A stretch of DNA of 64,000 nucleotides, from positions 4,650,001 to 4,714,000 of the forward strand of contig NC_088936.1 of the NCBI RefSeq assembly GCF_033473495.1, written 5' to 3'. This stretch comes from Cercospora beticola (taxonomy: Eukaryota; Ascomycota; Dothideomycetes; Mycosphaerellales; Mycosphaerellaceae). Positions 10,862 through 21,546 of this stretch are shown piece after piece. Each line of letters starts with the position of its first letter. Within the stretch, counting starts at the first letter, position 1. The position numbers and the translations under genes are program-made. Under the pieces are notes generated by a model, which saw only the letters and a list, made by a program, of their open reading frames with translations, was not told the DNA's origin and searched no databases.

Positions 10862-11317
10862 TCAAGCCTCGACTTGCACACTCCACGCAATAGCTCCGGG
10901 CACTTCCGTCAGAGGAATACAGAGAGGGCTGTCTTGATTGCCTATGCTTTCCGTTAACACATGTCTTCGGATGAAATATGATACAAGCCGCTGACCAATA
11001 TAGAACTCCGTTATATCCCCGCAAGTGTCCTCCGCGTGGATACGGAATTCATAATCAAGATCTCCGTAATATGTCACTGCCTGTGAGACGCCAATGTCCG
11101 GGATCGGCTCGCAATTCTGAAAATCAATAGGCGGCTCGCTGGAAGGACCGCTGTAGGAACCGGTGTTCGCTCCAGAGCAAGCGTCGCCTGTCCAGAAATC
11201 GACTCTCCAGATTGGATTCTGCCTCGATGTGATGTTGTTCGATGCTTCTGGTATTGGATTCGCCGAGACTTGAAAGGCAAGTGCTACGACTGCAGCAGAG
11301 TGGCGAGTGAAGAACAT
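10862..11317 (-). CDS. Small secreted protein, 151 aa (effector-like)
   Basis: The ATG at 11317 opens a signal peptide (MFFTRHSAAVVALAFQVSA, then NPIPEA). The mature protein is about 130 residues with four cysteines (DACSG, NCEP, DTCGD, LCIP), consistent with two disulfides, and carries an N-glycosylation sequon near its N terminus (NNIT). The size, secretion signal and even Cys number fit fungal small secreted proteins; no named family is recognised. One detail is ambiguous: bases 10942-10995 have the look of a 54-bp intron (GTCAGC donor, GTTAAC branch, CATAG acceptor) whose removal keeps the frame and joins FYIG to NQDSPLC, so the mature protein could be 18 residues shorter. Confidence 0.7.
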   Translation of the reverse strand: MFFTRHSAAVVALAFQVSANPIPEASNNITSRQNPIWRVDFWTGDACSGANTGSYSGPSSEPPIDFQNCEPIPDIGVSQAVTYYGDLDYEFRIHAEDTCGDITEFYIGQRLVSYFIRRHVLTESIGNQDSPLCIPLTEVPGAIAWSVQVEA

Positions 11318-12170
11318 TTTTTTGCGGAGATTGTTGAGTACGGTGTCAATTTTTTAACCTGATGCCGACGCGTGATTCAGGCAGCATACTGGCGAGACTG
11401 TGCGCTTTATGTACGCTAGACAGTCGAGGAGGAAACCATTATCCACTGCCCATGACGCTTGCTGTACGCCGCTCTGGCTCCTTCGCATTGCAACGCTGCT
11501 GATCGAAGGATTGTGCTTTCTTCTGCATTATTTGCTGAGCCCGATCTATGGCCTCGCAAGCTCATCTCCACGTCACCAACTGATGGACAGGTCATTGTCG
11601 ATCGATGGTTGTCATAAGCTTGGATGATTATTTTGACAGAGCTTGTCGTGGTCCAACGATTCGTACGCCGTCAAAACCATCGTCTGCAGTGATACGATCT
11701 GATGCGACCTTGAGCTGCCGTCGAAGGAGTCTGCTGCATTTGCGTGAATGTCTGTGTGTGGCACAGTATTGCCAAGTTCTCCGCCATTCCCAACGCGTCC
11801 AAGCCGGATGTGCCAAGACCGGAGCATTCTTCGATCGACATGTTGTCGTCTCCTTTCGACCAGGAGGTTACATCTGATTCTGGCTCCTCTGATACAACTG
11901 GCCGAAGAGTGTTGTTCTGCAAGTCGATTGTGCTGTGCCTCCTTCGAGTCTCACCGATCCTCAACGCTAAAGTGGCCGTCTGGCTCATGACTGCGTCGCA
12001 CTAGAGCTCTGTGATCGAGTAAATGGCTCATGTCGAGGAGCAGTGCCGAGAGCTACTGGCACGTACGGTGCATAAAAAGAGGACCCTCCTCGTTCAATCC
12101 TTGTGCAACCAACACTACACACAATCATACCTTCTCATTATCGTTGTGATACTATCAAGAGCCTGCCACA
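11318..12170. other. Divergent promoter region of two secreted-protein genes
   Basis: Separates two divergently transcribed small secreted-protein genes. No supportable coding sequence; short frames at 11400-12004 overlap on both strands without coding features. Confidence 0.5.
12072..12080 (+). promoter_or_regulatory. Probable TATA box
   Basis: CATAAAAAGAGG lies about 100 bp upstream of the ATG at 12171, followed by a CA-rich leader (ACACTACACACAATC). This is a strong core-promoter arrangement, common for highly induced secreted-protein genes. Confidence 0.5.
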
Positions 12171-12788
12171 ATGTTGTCTCATATTAGCATCATTTTGCTA
12201 GGCGTACAATGGTCTTATGCCCAGACCGTCACAGGCGTTACACTCAGCAACTACCGCCGTCGTGATTGCAGCGTTGCTGGCGGTGCAGAAATCTGTTATT
12301 CGAAATACCCGTTGCCAGACTGCTGCGGAAGCACCAGTACACAGTACTTCGTTTCTGGCGATTGCTCTGGCTGCACATCAACAGATATACACTTTCTCTT
12401 CGGACCAGGGGCGCAAGGAGCGTGCAGCGTGGCCCGCACCGGCTCAAACAACGGCAATTGCATCAACGCTCAAAATGCCAAGGGGCACGGATGGTGCAGA
12501 GTGTGCGGCACTCGCGTGCAACAATTGGTCGATGAGGACGCTTCGGAGGAAGATTGGGCTGACCCTTTCAACGGGATATCGGCGCAGCCAGAAGACGAGA
12601 AAGTCTGCTCAAAGCCGAATGTTGTGACCAAAGATGGCTTGAGATTTTTTCGCGTTCACTATGATGTTCCGCAGGAAGTCACTGATATGATTTACGAATG
12701 GTATGACGACGAAGAGAACACTCGCTTTGCTGTCGGTACCGTTCCTGAGGAGTTTCTGCCTTACGAGACGACTAGTCCTTGGGAGTAA
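12171..12788 (+). CDS. Cysteine-rich small secreted protein, 205 aa
   Basis: The signal peptide is MLSHISIILLGVQWSYAQ, with cleavage expected near YAQ-TV. The next ~115 residues contain eleven cysteines (RDC, EIC, DCC, DCSGC, GAC, NC, WCRVC, VC), a disulfide-rich domain typical of apoplastic fungal proteins. From about residue 120 the protein becomes acidic and Cys-free, with DEDASEEDWADPF and a C-terminal helical part (VPQEVTDMIYEWYDDEEN). It is a single exon with a TATA box ~100 bp upstream. Not assigned to a known effector family; calling it an effector is inference from size, secretion and cysteine content. Confidence 0.75.
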   Translation: MLSHISIILLGVQWSYAQTVTGVTLSNYRRRDCSVAGGAEICYSKYPLPDCCGSTSTQYFVSGDCSGCTSTDIHFLFGPGAQGACSVARTGSNNGNCINAQNAKGHGWCRVCGTRVQQLVDEDASEEDWADPFNGISAQPEDEKVCSKPNVVTKDGLRFFRVHYDVPQEVTDMIYEWYDDEENTRFAVGTVPEEFLPYETTSPWE

Positions 12789-13177
12789 ATGGCTGGAACG
12801 ACAAGTTGCGAATTTATTCTGCCTGAATCAGCATTTGCAGTGAAGGAATACGGCGCATGATACCATACGTGTCGGCCCGAGAGATTTGAAGTTCATGGGA
12901 TGAGCAGTGCATGGAGACAGTCCGTTGAGCGATGAGGCAAACAGAGCAAAAGCAAAGTGCCATGCCCGAGAGTGGATACTAGATAGTTAGCAGCAAGATA
13001 TACCTTTTCGGTCCATCAAGAGTGCGCATGTCAGGTCTCAAGGGTAGTTGCCAAGGACAATGCCCCCTGCTCCTTTCGTTGGCAGCTTTCCGTCGCACAG
13101 TATGGGTGGCCGCATGCCTCGATCGCGGGCGGTGCTCGTTGAGGCAGCAGAAATAAGTGCTGGACAACGGCACCTTC
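12789..13177. other. Intergenic, between convergent genes
   Basis: 3' flanks of the Cys-rich secreted gene and of the SR-like gene. Nothing else seen. Confidence 0.5.
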
Positions 13178-14191
13178 TCAGCCGAACCTCTCCCTCGCCA
13201 GACTCCTCAACATATCCATCGTCTTCTCTTCTTTCGCCCTGACGCCCTGCATCCTCTCCTCCCGCTCCGCCATCCTCGCCCGTAGCGCTTCTTCTTTCCG
13301 AACCTCCCTTTCAGACTTCACCTTCTCTCTCCTCTTCAACTCTCTTTTAAAGTCGTCTTCACCACCTCCCATCATTTCCTGATCATTGACTTCGACATCG
13401 CCACCATCCTTCGCTTCACGGAATGCATGCAAGTTGGAGGTTTTGTCGGCCTTTTTCTCCAGTTGTCGCTCGCGACTGCCCGGGTCAGCGCGGGGAGCGA
13501 GTTCTTCCAGGCGGTCTTTTTGGAGGTTGCGGTCGACTTTGCGGGAGTACTGAAGGTCGGTGCGGGAGTTCTGGCGGGCTTCTGAGATGAGTTCTTCTCG
13601 GTGCTGGAGGTCTTGAAGGGAGGGTATGCTTGCTCCTAGCGTGCGAGACTCTCTGTCAGGGAGAGCGGGGCCGTATCCGTCCTCATCGCTATCTTCCTGG
13701 GCATCTTCTACGCCGCTGACTCCAACTTGTAGTGGTCGCGGAGCTATGGGAGCGTCCATCTGTGTCACCAGCTTTGCTCTGTCTCGCTCATTTCTAGTCG
13801 GTCGATTTTTCCACCTGTCCTCTGCTCTCCATCTCGCCTCGGGATCGTACCAGCCTTCTGCCAATTCTCCTCGGTTCCACTTGCCCAGAAAGCTCTTCCA
13901 TCTGCCTCGCACTTCGGTCTCGCTTAACTCGTCAATGTCGATCTGCTTTTGGACATCCAGGTAGCGAGCGAAGAGGCCTTCATACTGCTTGAAGTCATGT
14001 TTGTGGAGAAGGCGGGCTGCGAAGGGCAGCTTGACCGACTCGCTGCGACTTGTGGTACTGCGACGGTGGTCGCGGTGGTTTTTGTGGTGCGGTGAAGGCG
14101 AGCGAGATCGCTTCACTTCGTCCGATCGGACATGATAACGGTCAGGCGAGCGTGATCGCTTTCTGTGATGGTCAATGTCCCTCGAAGTCAT
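13178..14191 (-). CDS. SR-like nuclear protein (HEL117-like / SCI1-like)
   Basis: 337 residues, single exon. The N terminus (residues 1-50) is rich in Arg-Ser, His and Lys (KRSRSPDRYH, KRSRSPSPHH), as in splicing-associated nuclear proteins. Residues ~53-130 form a conserved block beginning KLPFAARLLHKHDFKQYEGL and containing YLDVQKQIDIDELSE, RGRWKSFLGKWNRGELAEG and a WYDPEARW segment. That pattern is known in small eukaryotic proteins often annotated in fungi as RNA helicase HEL117 and in plants as style cell-cycle inhibitor 1. There is no helicase core here, so the helicase label would be misleading. The C-terminal half is a long charged coiled-coil region (KRELKRREKVKSEREVRKEE). A role in nuclear RNA processing is inference from composition. 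Confidence 0.7.
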   Translation of the reverse strand: MTSRDIDHHRKRSRSPDRYHVRSDEVKRSRSPSPHHKNHRDHRRSTTSRSESVKLPFAARLLHKHDFKQYEGLFARYLDVQKQIDIDELSETEVRGRWKSFLGKWNRGELAEGWYDPEARWRAEDRWKNRPTRNERDRAKLVTQMDAPIAPRPLQVGVSGVEDAQEDSDEDGYGPALPDRESRTLGASIPSLQDLQHREELISEARQNSRTDLQYSRKVDRNLQKDRLEELAPRADPGSRERQLEKKADKTSNLHAFREAKDGGDVEVNDQEMMGGGEDDFKRELKRREKVKSEREVRKEEALRARMAEREERMQGVRAKEEKTMDMLRSLARERFG

Positions 14192-15747
14192 GGCAGTATT
14201 GTAGCACGAAGCTGGAAGTCAGGACGGAAGAGACGGCTGCCTAGCTTATTCGGGTCGCGCGTCATGTGAAAGGTGGATTGCACACGCACGCTGGTACACT
14301 GCACTGCACTGCTTGATGCCTCTACTACCACACAGATTGTAGTCTGGTGTGGCACGCGTAAGCCAGTCTTGCACTTCGACGATGGGACGTGTGCGGCAGT
14401 TGCATTGTCAAGACATCCGGTTCTCAGCCCGGAGCATAGCAACGAAGCAACTGGAAATCGAGCGATTTGCGTGGACAGTGCATCGCGGCAGTGCGTTGAA
14501 TGTCGCAAGGCAGCATTGCGGTGACAGATGCCGCCATGTTTGTTGGCTGTGCATGCTTCGAATCCAATCACGTCGGCTTGACAACACGGCGATGCATGTG
14601 CTGAGCGTGGCCACTGCGCTCTGTCCGCCCGCACAGCTCGAACAAGGAACAGGCTCAATGGCTGCTCCAACGGCTCGGGAAAGCGGAGTCGTTCCCCCGC
14701 GAGGTTCGTGCCAGACCAAGTCTCGGATGATGAGTCGCTGCAGACGGCGCCCAGACAACGTGGTTTCTTGTGGCGTGGCGGAACGTTTTGCTGTGCCCAT
14801 CAATGTTGAGGATGAGGAATAGCATGGGATAGATGGGACAGGACCAGGACATGCATGCTTCGTTGAGAGCTGGACTGGACGGAACTGCACTGAACTGGCA
14901 GAGCGAAAACTGAGGCATATACCGCATTGGACGCAAAACCTCGCGCTCGCAGCGGTTGCGGCATTTTGACAATCGCGGGCGTGTGATTGGGTATTGTCGG
15001 CACAAGAGTTGGTGGCTCGCATGGACTAGTGTCGATCGAGACTATCACCAGGTACACCAGTCGTCAAAAAGGCTCTGATCTTGCCTTTGCGGCTTTTGCA
15101 TCACTTGACCACGCAAAACACTGGGTCCCAACCCAACCCATTGCTGCCGCTGCCACCTGACGTGCCATTGCGTGCTGCCTCTACTGTCCTCCCTACAACC
15201 ACCACCCTCTCCCCCTCCGCCTCCGCACCTCATTCTTCTCCCTCTGCTCGTCTTATCTTTTGCTTGATCTCTATATGCGATCAAATGTAAGCCAATCACC
15301 AGACTGCAGGCCGCGCTCTCTCTCCGCCGAGCGAGCGGTGCCCTGCATGGCCGCATTGGACGCCTTCTTCAGCAGCAGCACCACGGCCACATCGGACACC
15401 TCCGCCAGCAGCAGCAGCATGGCCACGAGCTCCTCGAGGATACACGACACCGGCACGACGGCGGGCGGCGACCATGGCCAGTCCACGCCGGGCTGTGAAG
15501 AAAGGCAGCCCAGCGTACGGCACATGTCTCACCACCCGCTTCCCGCCTGAAGCTCGAATTCCGCGCTCGGAGCTCCCGCGCCTGCGCTGCGCTGCTGACG
15601 TTGGCCTTTGTCTCCGCCGCCCTCACGCTCTGCATCCACTCGGCTCCTCCTGGCGTTGCCGTATGCGCATGCGGGAACGCTGAGCCCGACTCACTAACAC
15701 TTGTCTCTAGTGACTCCTCCTCCCACCCTCGTTCACCAACGACAGCC
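14192..15747. other. Divergent promoter region; long CT-rich leader of AIM21
   Basis: About 14.2-15.0 kb holds only short incoherent frames. From ~15080 the plus strand becomes strongly C/T-rich (CCTCTCCCCCTCCGCCTCCG), typical of a fungal transcription start region. A 68-codon frame at 15347-15550 (Ser/Thr-rich) would be an upstream ORF. A likely 50-bp leader intron lies at 15661-15710 (donor GTATGC, branch CTAAC, acceptor CTCTAG), ending 37 bp before the AIM21 ATG. Confidence 0.5.
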
Positions 15748-18700
15748 ATGTCTACGCCTTCCATTCCTCCTCGCCCGCAGCGCAATGCCCAGCAAAATGG
15801 CCAGACGACTGTCCGCAGCGACCAGCCCCTCGTGCCTCCGAGGCCTCTCCGCAAGACGGACCCCTCGCCCACTCGCTCGCCGTTGAACTTTCCGCCCTCG
15901 GCTATGGCCACTCGCCCGCCGCCGAAAAGAACGAGCCAAGAGCTGCCTCGCAGACCCCCGAGCGTGTCGCTGCCAGACCTCGGTCACGAGGGAGATGAAT
16001 ACTCCAGCTTCGACCAGCTCCCTGCTGAAGCCAAAGCAGACAATGCTGAGCAGACGAGGAATATTGCGGCGGACTTGCCGATGCACCAGCCCAAGGCATC
16101 TGTGCCGCAGTCGACAGCCACGAAAAACATTTCCAAAGTCACGGATACCGACTCCACCACCGCTGCAGGGCTCGGCATTGGCCGCTCAAAACCCGCAGAT
16201 GATGTGCATAAGATGCCTCCCGGAGATTCTTCGCCCGCCTCGCCTTCCCGCATCACTCGTGTGACCAGCAATTCCCGGCGGGCTCCCTCTACCGAGCCTC
16301 CCAACATTCTGCGCACCAAGGCCAGCTTCAACCGCTCCTCTCAGAGCCTGGGTCTGGAACGCCAGACGTCTCGTCCTGGTAGTGTCTATGGCGACGACAC
16401 CGAGCACGGCATTCCAGAAATTGGCCAGCAAATTCCGTTGAACAGATTTGCTGGAGACGCTCAAGCTCCTACCCCAGGCTCTGGTCAAAGTACGCACGCG
16501 CCGGGAATCGGCTTCTTCAACGATGGCTCGGCCAAGCAGCACAAGAAGAAGCATTCGAGACAGGAATTCTTGACTCACGACAGCTATGGTCTCGAGCATG
16601 ACGAGGATCATGCAGATCAATTCGAGAGGGAATGGATGAGGAAGCATCCTCAAGAGGCGGCCAGAGAGCAGATTTACCGCCATCTCCCAAAGCCCGAGAG
16701 CGCCTTGAGTAGCGAGCAATTGAATAGGATCGTGCACAGCAACGACTCTGGTGAGCCTCACATACTTCTCAGTTTTGAGCCAGCTAACCCCACATCCAGG
16801 CGCCGCCCCCATGCCCAGCACCCCAGGCGAGGAAGATGCCATCCAAGAGTACCTAGCTCGCATGTCTCCCCAGGTCTCCCACGACCAGCGCACCTCCAGC
16901 AACGATGCCACCCTCGGTTCGCCCGTGCGGAAGACCTTTTCGAGGAGTTTGCATCCCGATGATGCCGCCGAGGACGATCATCACGCTGCGAGAAAGTTGC
17001 ACCGATACGAATCCGAAGACGAGCATACACAGCGTGATGGCACCCCGATCCTTGCTGCTGACGAACTGATGAAGCGTCCGGGCAGTGCTTTCATGCCTCC
17101 TGCTGTGGTTCCTGAACCGCGCGCCGATGATGATTATTACTACGAAAGTGGTGGTGAGCACAACAGCCGTCGCAGTAGTATGCACGTGCCCAGTCGTCCA
17201 TCAAGTCGGCCGGGTAGTGTTCACGGCGCTCAGAATCTGCATGGCTACGGGGGCGGGTCTCTGCATCGTTTTATCTCGCACGAAGAGGTGCACCACTCCG
17301 GCAGTGGCACTCCTCTCGAAGAGATCGAAGAGTATGAGCCGCTGTTCCCAGAAGATGACGGGAAAGCGGAGAAGCCCAAAGCAATCAAGAAGCGACCTGA
17401 CCTCGCGGCCATGCATCATTTCCCCAGTCAAGACGTGTGGGAAGACACGCCGGATTCGTTGCAGTATCTCGCAGAAGTGTCCACTCCTGAGCTGGAGCGA
17501 CAGCAAGAGGCTATCGACGCGGACCGAGCAGCCGGTGCCGTATTCGAGACACCAGAGCAAGAGCAGGCGCGTCAACGTGCAGGGCCGGACATGACGAGTA
17601 AGGAGAAGACCTTGATCCCTCCACACTTCAAGCCTGGCGTCATCGAAGAGGTCAAGGCCGCACATCGACCCGGTGCACATCGTTTCCCCAGCTCCGATGT
17701 GTGGGAAGATACGCCGAGCAGTATGTTGGGCGAGACCACAGTCAATCTTCCAGACATGGACGACGTGAGAAGTCCGCCTGAGGAGCGGGCAACCACGTCC
17801 GCGCTCCCGTGGAGCCAGGATGACATGGATGCCCGTGCCACTACTGCTGGCGGAATGGGCAACAAGCCGTCAATACCTTCCCGACCACAGCGACCTTCGA
17901 AATTGTCGGCTGAAAAGAAGCTGGGTGATGAGCAAACAAGTCCCACGAAAACGAAGCCGCCGGGTATCCCAGCAAAGCCTAGTATTCCGGCTCGACCGAC
18001 GCGATCTTCCCGCGAGGGTGATAGCGACGAGAATGTTACCTCGCCACCTCAAGCCAAGGCGAAACCCGCCGTTCCAGCACGGCCCGGGTCCAAAATTTCA
18101 GCTCTTCAAGGCAACTTCTTGAGCGATTTGAACAACCGCCTGAAGCTTGGCCCGCAAGCCATCCCCAAGAAGGAAGAAGTGCCGGCCGCCAGCGAAGAAG
18201 CGGTTGAACGAGAACCTCTTGCGGATGCACGCAAGTCTCGCGCCAAAGGTCCTGCTCGCCGCAAGCCCGCATCCTCGTCGGATCGCAAGCCCTCGCATAC
18301 GTTCGCCATGTCTCCACTCATCACCTGTTGGACGATTGACGAGACCGATGAATTGCAAGTGCAGAATGAATCTGAGAAGGAGAACGCTGATCCTGAAGCT
18401 GAGACCGAGAAAGTATTGGAGGCAAATGAGAAGACGAATACAGATTCTGCTGCACCTCCTGCGAGGGACGTTGCGGCAGAAATCAGCAAGTCCCGTCATC
18501 CTTCGGAAACCGCACAATCGCATGCGGAATCGGCCGAGGCATTGAAAGCTGCGATTGCTGAGGCGGGTGCTGGGCCCAAGGTAAATGCCATTGAAGAGGA
18601 GGCTGCCGTGGCTGAGACTCCAGCGGAAGAGAAGAGTGCTGTATTGGAGACGACGGGAACTGTCAAGGCAGGCGACATTCCTGGTGGGTTCCCGGGCGAA

Positions 18701-18748
18701 GACGCAGAGGGAGAAGTGGTTGTGAAAGAGACTAAAGAGGTGGCATGA
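15748..18748 (+). CDS. aim21: Altered inheritance of mitochondria protein 21 (Aim21)
   Basis: Exons 15748-16750 and 16800-18748 are joined across a 49-bp intron (donor GTGAGC, branch GCTAAC, acceptor ATCCAG), giving ~983 residues. In yeast, Aim21 acts with Tda2 at cortical actin patches and limits barbed-end assembly; its loss affects mitochondrial inheritance. Features seen: Pro-rich SH3-type ligands at the start (STPSIPPRPQRN, PLVPPRPLRK), repeats of the family motif HHFPSQDVWEDTPDSLQY and its second copy HRFPSSDVWEDTPSS, later PxIPxRPxR motifs (PSIPSRPQRPS, PSIPARPTRS, PAVPARPGSK), then the conserved ALQGNFLSDLNNRLKLGPQ element. The C terminus is acidic and Ala/Glu-rich. The protein is largely disordered, as usual in this family. 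The segment around MSPLITCWTIDE is unusually hydrophobic and may be a retained intron. Confidence 0.88.
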
Positions 18749-19346
18749 AAAACAGAGTCATGGTGCCGGAGTTGGAAATAAACAAAAAGTTGGTTAGTTA
18801 ATGAGATGTCGACGTATTCGCATAGTGTTGTGTTGTTGATGTCCGGTGCAATGTCTCGGGCTAGTACCGATCTAAAGTGCGTGCATCTGCGTGGAAGCAG
18901 GACGAACCAGGGTACATGGAGCAGGATGGCCCTCACTCACTGATGCGGAAGGAGAAAATGATATTCATCTTTTTCAGTTTGATTCCGAGTTTAATTCGAA
19001 TCGATTGGACAAGTCGGCGTATTTGTGCAGACAAATGCGTTGTTTCCTAGCCGAGACTACTTTATCTCTCGCACTTTGCTTTGTTATCCCGTGCACCAGC
19101 GACGTTCACGACGGTGACCCAAAATGCTCAATAATGCCAGGGCCTCATGCAGGGCAGGCTTTCGTGATTCTGCACTGTCCGGTGCTAGAGCACGTTTATA
19201 TATGTACAGAATTAGAGCAGAGATATCCGCGTGTCTATCGCCCATGGCTCCCTCGCTTTGCAATGCAAGTGTTTTTCTTTTGTCTTCATGAGCGATGGCC
19301 CTCTTCATCGGCCTTCTTCGCCAACGCCATCGCATTCCCTTTGCCC
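18749..19346. other. Intergenic, between convergent genes
   Basis: 3' flanks of AIM21 and of the twin-CX9C gene. AT-richer than the genes around it; no supportable coding sequence. Confidence 0.5.
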
Positions 19347-19896
19347 TTAATACGGGCTTGCCGCAGCCTGGCAGGCCTTGAGCTGATCCAAGTACCATCC
19401 ACAGATGGTCAGATTTCCCTGATTCTCGTCCATGCACCTCTTGAAACCCTGCACTTCGTTTCCGCAAACCGTAGGACCTTGTTGCTGTTGCTGGGCGGAA
19501 TACTGATATGCTTGCTGTGCTTCCTGCGCCTGCTGAGGTGATGCAGCTTCTTGCACTGGAGTGCTGCTTCCGCCACCAAAGAAACCGCCGATGGCATGAC
19601 CGATGGAGGAGCCGACTGCTACACCGCTGCACACTGAACGTTAGCATCTTGCGTACAGAACATTGTAGAAGCGCAGGAAAATCGCCAACTTACGCTGCTG
19701 TGCTCGCCATCTGGCCAAAAAGACCTGGCCCCTGCGATGCGGCGGGCGCTGGTGGAGGTGCCTGCTGCTGGTGAGGTGGAGCAGCTGCTGTGCTAGCGGG
19801 TCGTGTTTGCTGTGGTGATGGAGGTGCCGGGCGAGCTGGAGCAGCGACTGGGCGGCGGGGGGCCGATGGGGCTGGACCACGAGACTGACGAGGCAT
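19347..19896 (-). CDS. Mitochondrial twin-CX9C protein (Mix17 / CHCHD2-CHCHD10 type)
   Basis: Exons 19694-19896 and 19347-19626 flank a 67-bp intron with donor GTAAGT, branch GCTAAC and acceptor GTGCAG, giving 160 residues. The N terminus is basic and Pro/Ala-rich (MPRQSRGPAPSAPRRP), as in this family's mitochondrial targeting region. The middle is a Gly-rich hydrophobic stretch formed at the splice junction (GVAVGSSIGHAIGGFFGGG), then a Gln-rich linker. The C terminus has the CHCH pair: VCGNEVQGFKRC and ICGWYLDQLKAC, each Cys-X9-Cys. Such proteins are imported into the intermembrane space and oxidised by the Mia40 relay, and act near MICOS and respiratory complexes. The start was chosen because it gives the basic targeting sequence. 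Confidence 0.88.
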
Positions 19897-20663
19897 GTTG
19901 TGAGATGTTCTGAGGTACGTCGATGATGAGCGCGCGATTGGTTCTTGTTGCGTCGAAGCTGAGGTTGCTGATGGCAAAAGATGAACCAGCACTAACGAGC
20001 AGTATAGAAGTCGCTCGAAGTCTCAATCACGTGACCCGGCCGGTTGCCGAAACTGTGTTGCCACCATACGATTGTGAAAGGAATGCACAGAGGGTGAGCA
20101 GGATGCAAGCACGAACATGGCACGTCTGTGACAGATAGCGAAAAGCGGACATCGACCAGATTCAGAACGATTTCACTATCTACAGCCAGCCGTCAGTTCG
20201 GCGTTTCGCAACTGACGGCTCACAGCTTGAGCCGGCCGAGGTGACGGCCTGAGAGAGCTGTGATGACCTCCAGACACTGTCGTCTGGTCCATTGTTGCAG
20301 AATGTGGAGGGTATCGTGCTTCTGCTATCCATTTCTCTCCCTCACATCCGGTGAACCATTCAAAAGTCTTCACATACACGCACAACATATGAACCGGAGA
20401 AACGCCTCATGAACACCGGTGCATGAATTGCAGCTGGTACAGATCTCGCGAACTGCACGGTCTATTCTCAATCGCTAACTTTCGTTCTGCCTGCTGATTT
20501 CGACGGTCGATTTTCGAAAGGGAGGAAACATGGTGGAAGTCGAATTTGGTGACCTAGCAGGTGGTCATTGCGAAAAGGAGCGTGTTGCGAAGTCTGATTA
20601 CGCTCACTTGCTGACTTGCTCGGCGGCGGCGGCGGCAAGCCAATCGGGGTCGGAAGTCGTGCC
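19897..20663. other. Intergenic, upstream of the CHCH gene
   Basis: Promoter of the minus-strand CHCH gene and 3' flank of the Rac gene. No additional gene seen. Confidence 0.5.
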
Positions 20664-21546
20664 TCACAAAATGGTGCACTTGGGCTTCTTGGTGGGCTTT
20701 TGTTGCCTAGGGCTGATAACGGCTCTATTACCGAGTGTTAGGAGTGAGGCGCAGCATGATGGTGCGCCGTAAAGAGGCGACTTTTGAGGTTACTGACTTG
20801 ATGGCTTCATCGAACACGCTCTTGAGATTTCTCTGCGTGAGAGCGGAGCATTCGAGATACTTCACAGCTTTGATGTCCTTGGCGACTTGCACTGCCTGCT
20901 CGTACTGGATCGGTGCCATCTTCCTTTGTCGCAATTGCTCGCGCACTTCGGGGTCGTCTCGCAAGTCAAGCTTGGTGCCTACGAGGATAATGGGGGTACC
21001 AGGTGAGTGATGCTCGATTTCAGGATACCACTAAACCGCCTGTCAGCCATACCCGGTGCACGGGGCGATGTCGTGTCTCACTTTGGCCTTGACGTTGTCG
21101 AACGAGGAAGGGCTAACGATCGAAAAGCAAATGAGAAATACGTCAGTCTGAGGGTATGAGAGAGGGCGCAGTCGGTCGTAGTCTTCTTGTCCAGCAGTAT
21201 CCCAGAGCCCCAGACTTATGGGCTTGTTGTCGACCATGACGCTTGCAGAGTAATTATCGAAGCTGAAGTATGGTCAGCCCAGCCAGCCCGTCACCTGTCC
21301 GATAGCCACGACCTACACTGTGGGGATATATTCGCCTGGAAAGGCATTCGTGGTGTAGGATATCAGCAGACATGTCTGTCGGATACATCAGTCGCGGTGT
21401 CTCGCCCGTCCTCGGAGACTTCCATACCTTGCCGACTGCTCCATCTCCCGTCACCACGCACTACTCGAGCTATCAGCAGATGTTTACAGCGTTGTAGCGT
21501 GCACGCTGCCACGCACCTTCAGTGACTGCGTTGCTTGAGCTGCCAT
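20664..21546 (-). CDS. rac1: Rac-type Rho GTPase
   Basis: Six exons: 21517-21546, 21428-21460, 21317-21375, 21082-21262, 20798-21030 and 20664-20724, all in frame, 198 residues. Signal-transducing small GTPase for polarised growth and NADPH oxidase control. Visible motifs: P-loop GDGAVGK-T (split by an intron), effector loop YIPTVFDNYSA, switch [36 protein letters not shown], and the C-terminal polybasic KPTKKPK followed by the CaaX box CTIL for geranylgeranylation. It reads as Rac and not Cdc42: [10 protein letters not shown] and WYPEIEHH are Rac-type. The last intron has donor GTCAGT, and only this join recovers the CaaX box; the unspliced frame ends in an unrelated tail. The 10-codon and 11-codon first exons are easily missed by automated prediction. 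Confidence 0.93.

Noticed and set aside
15601..15747. Extending AIM21 upstream in the same frame
   Set aside because: No ATG in that stretch, and a leader intron at 15661-15710 fits better.
21228..21240. ATG in [12 protein letters not shown] as the start of the Rac gene
   Set aside because: It lies in the middle of the GTPase domain; the P-loop and effector loop are found in three upstream exons that join in frame.
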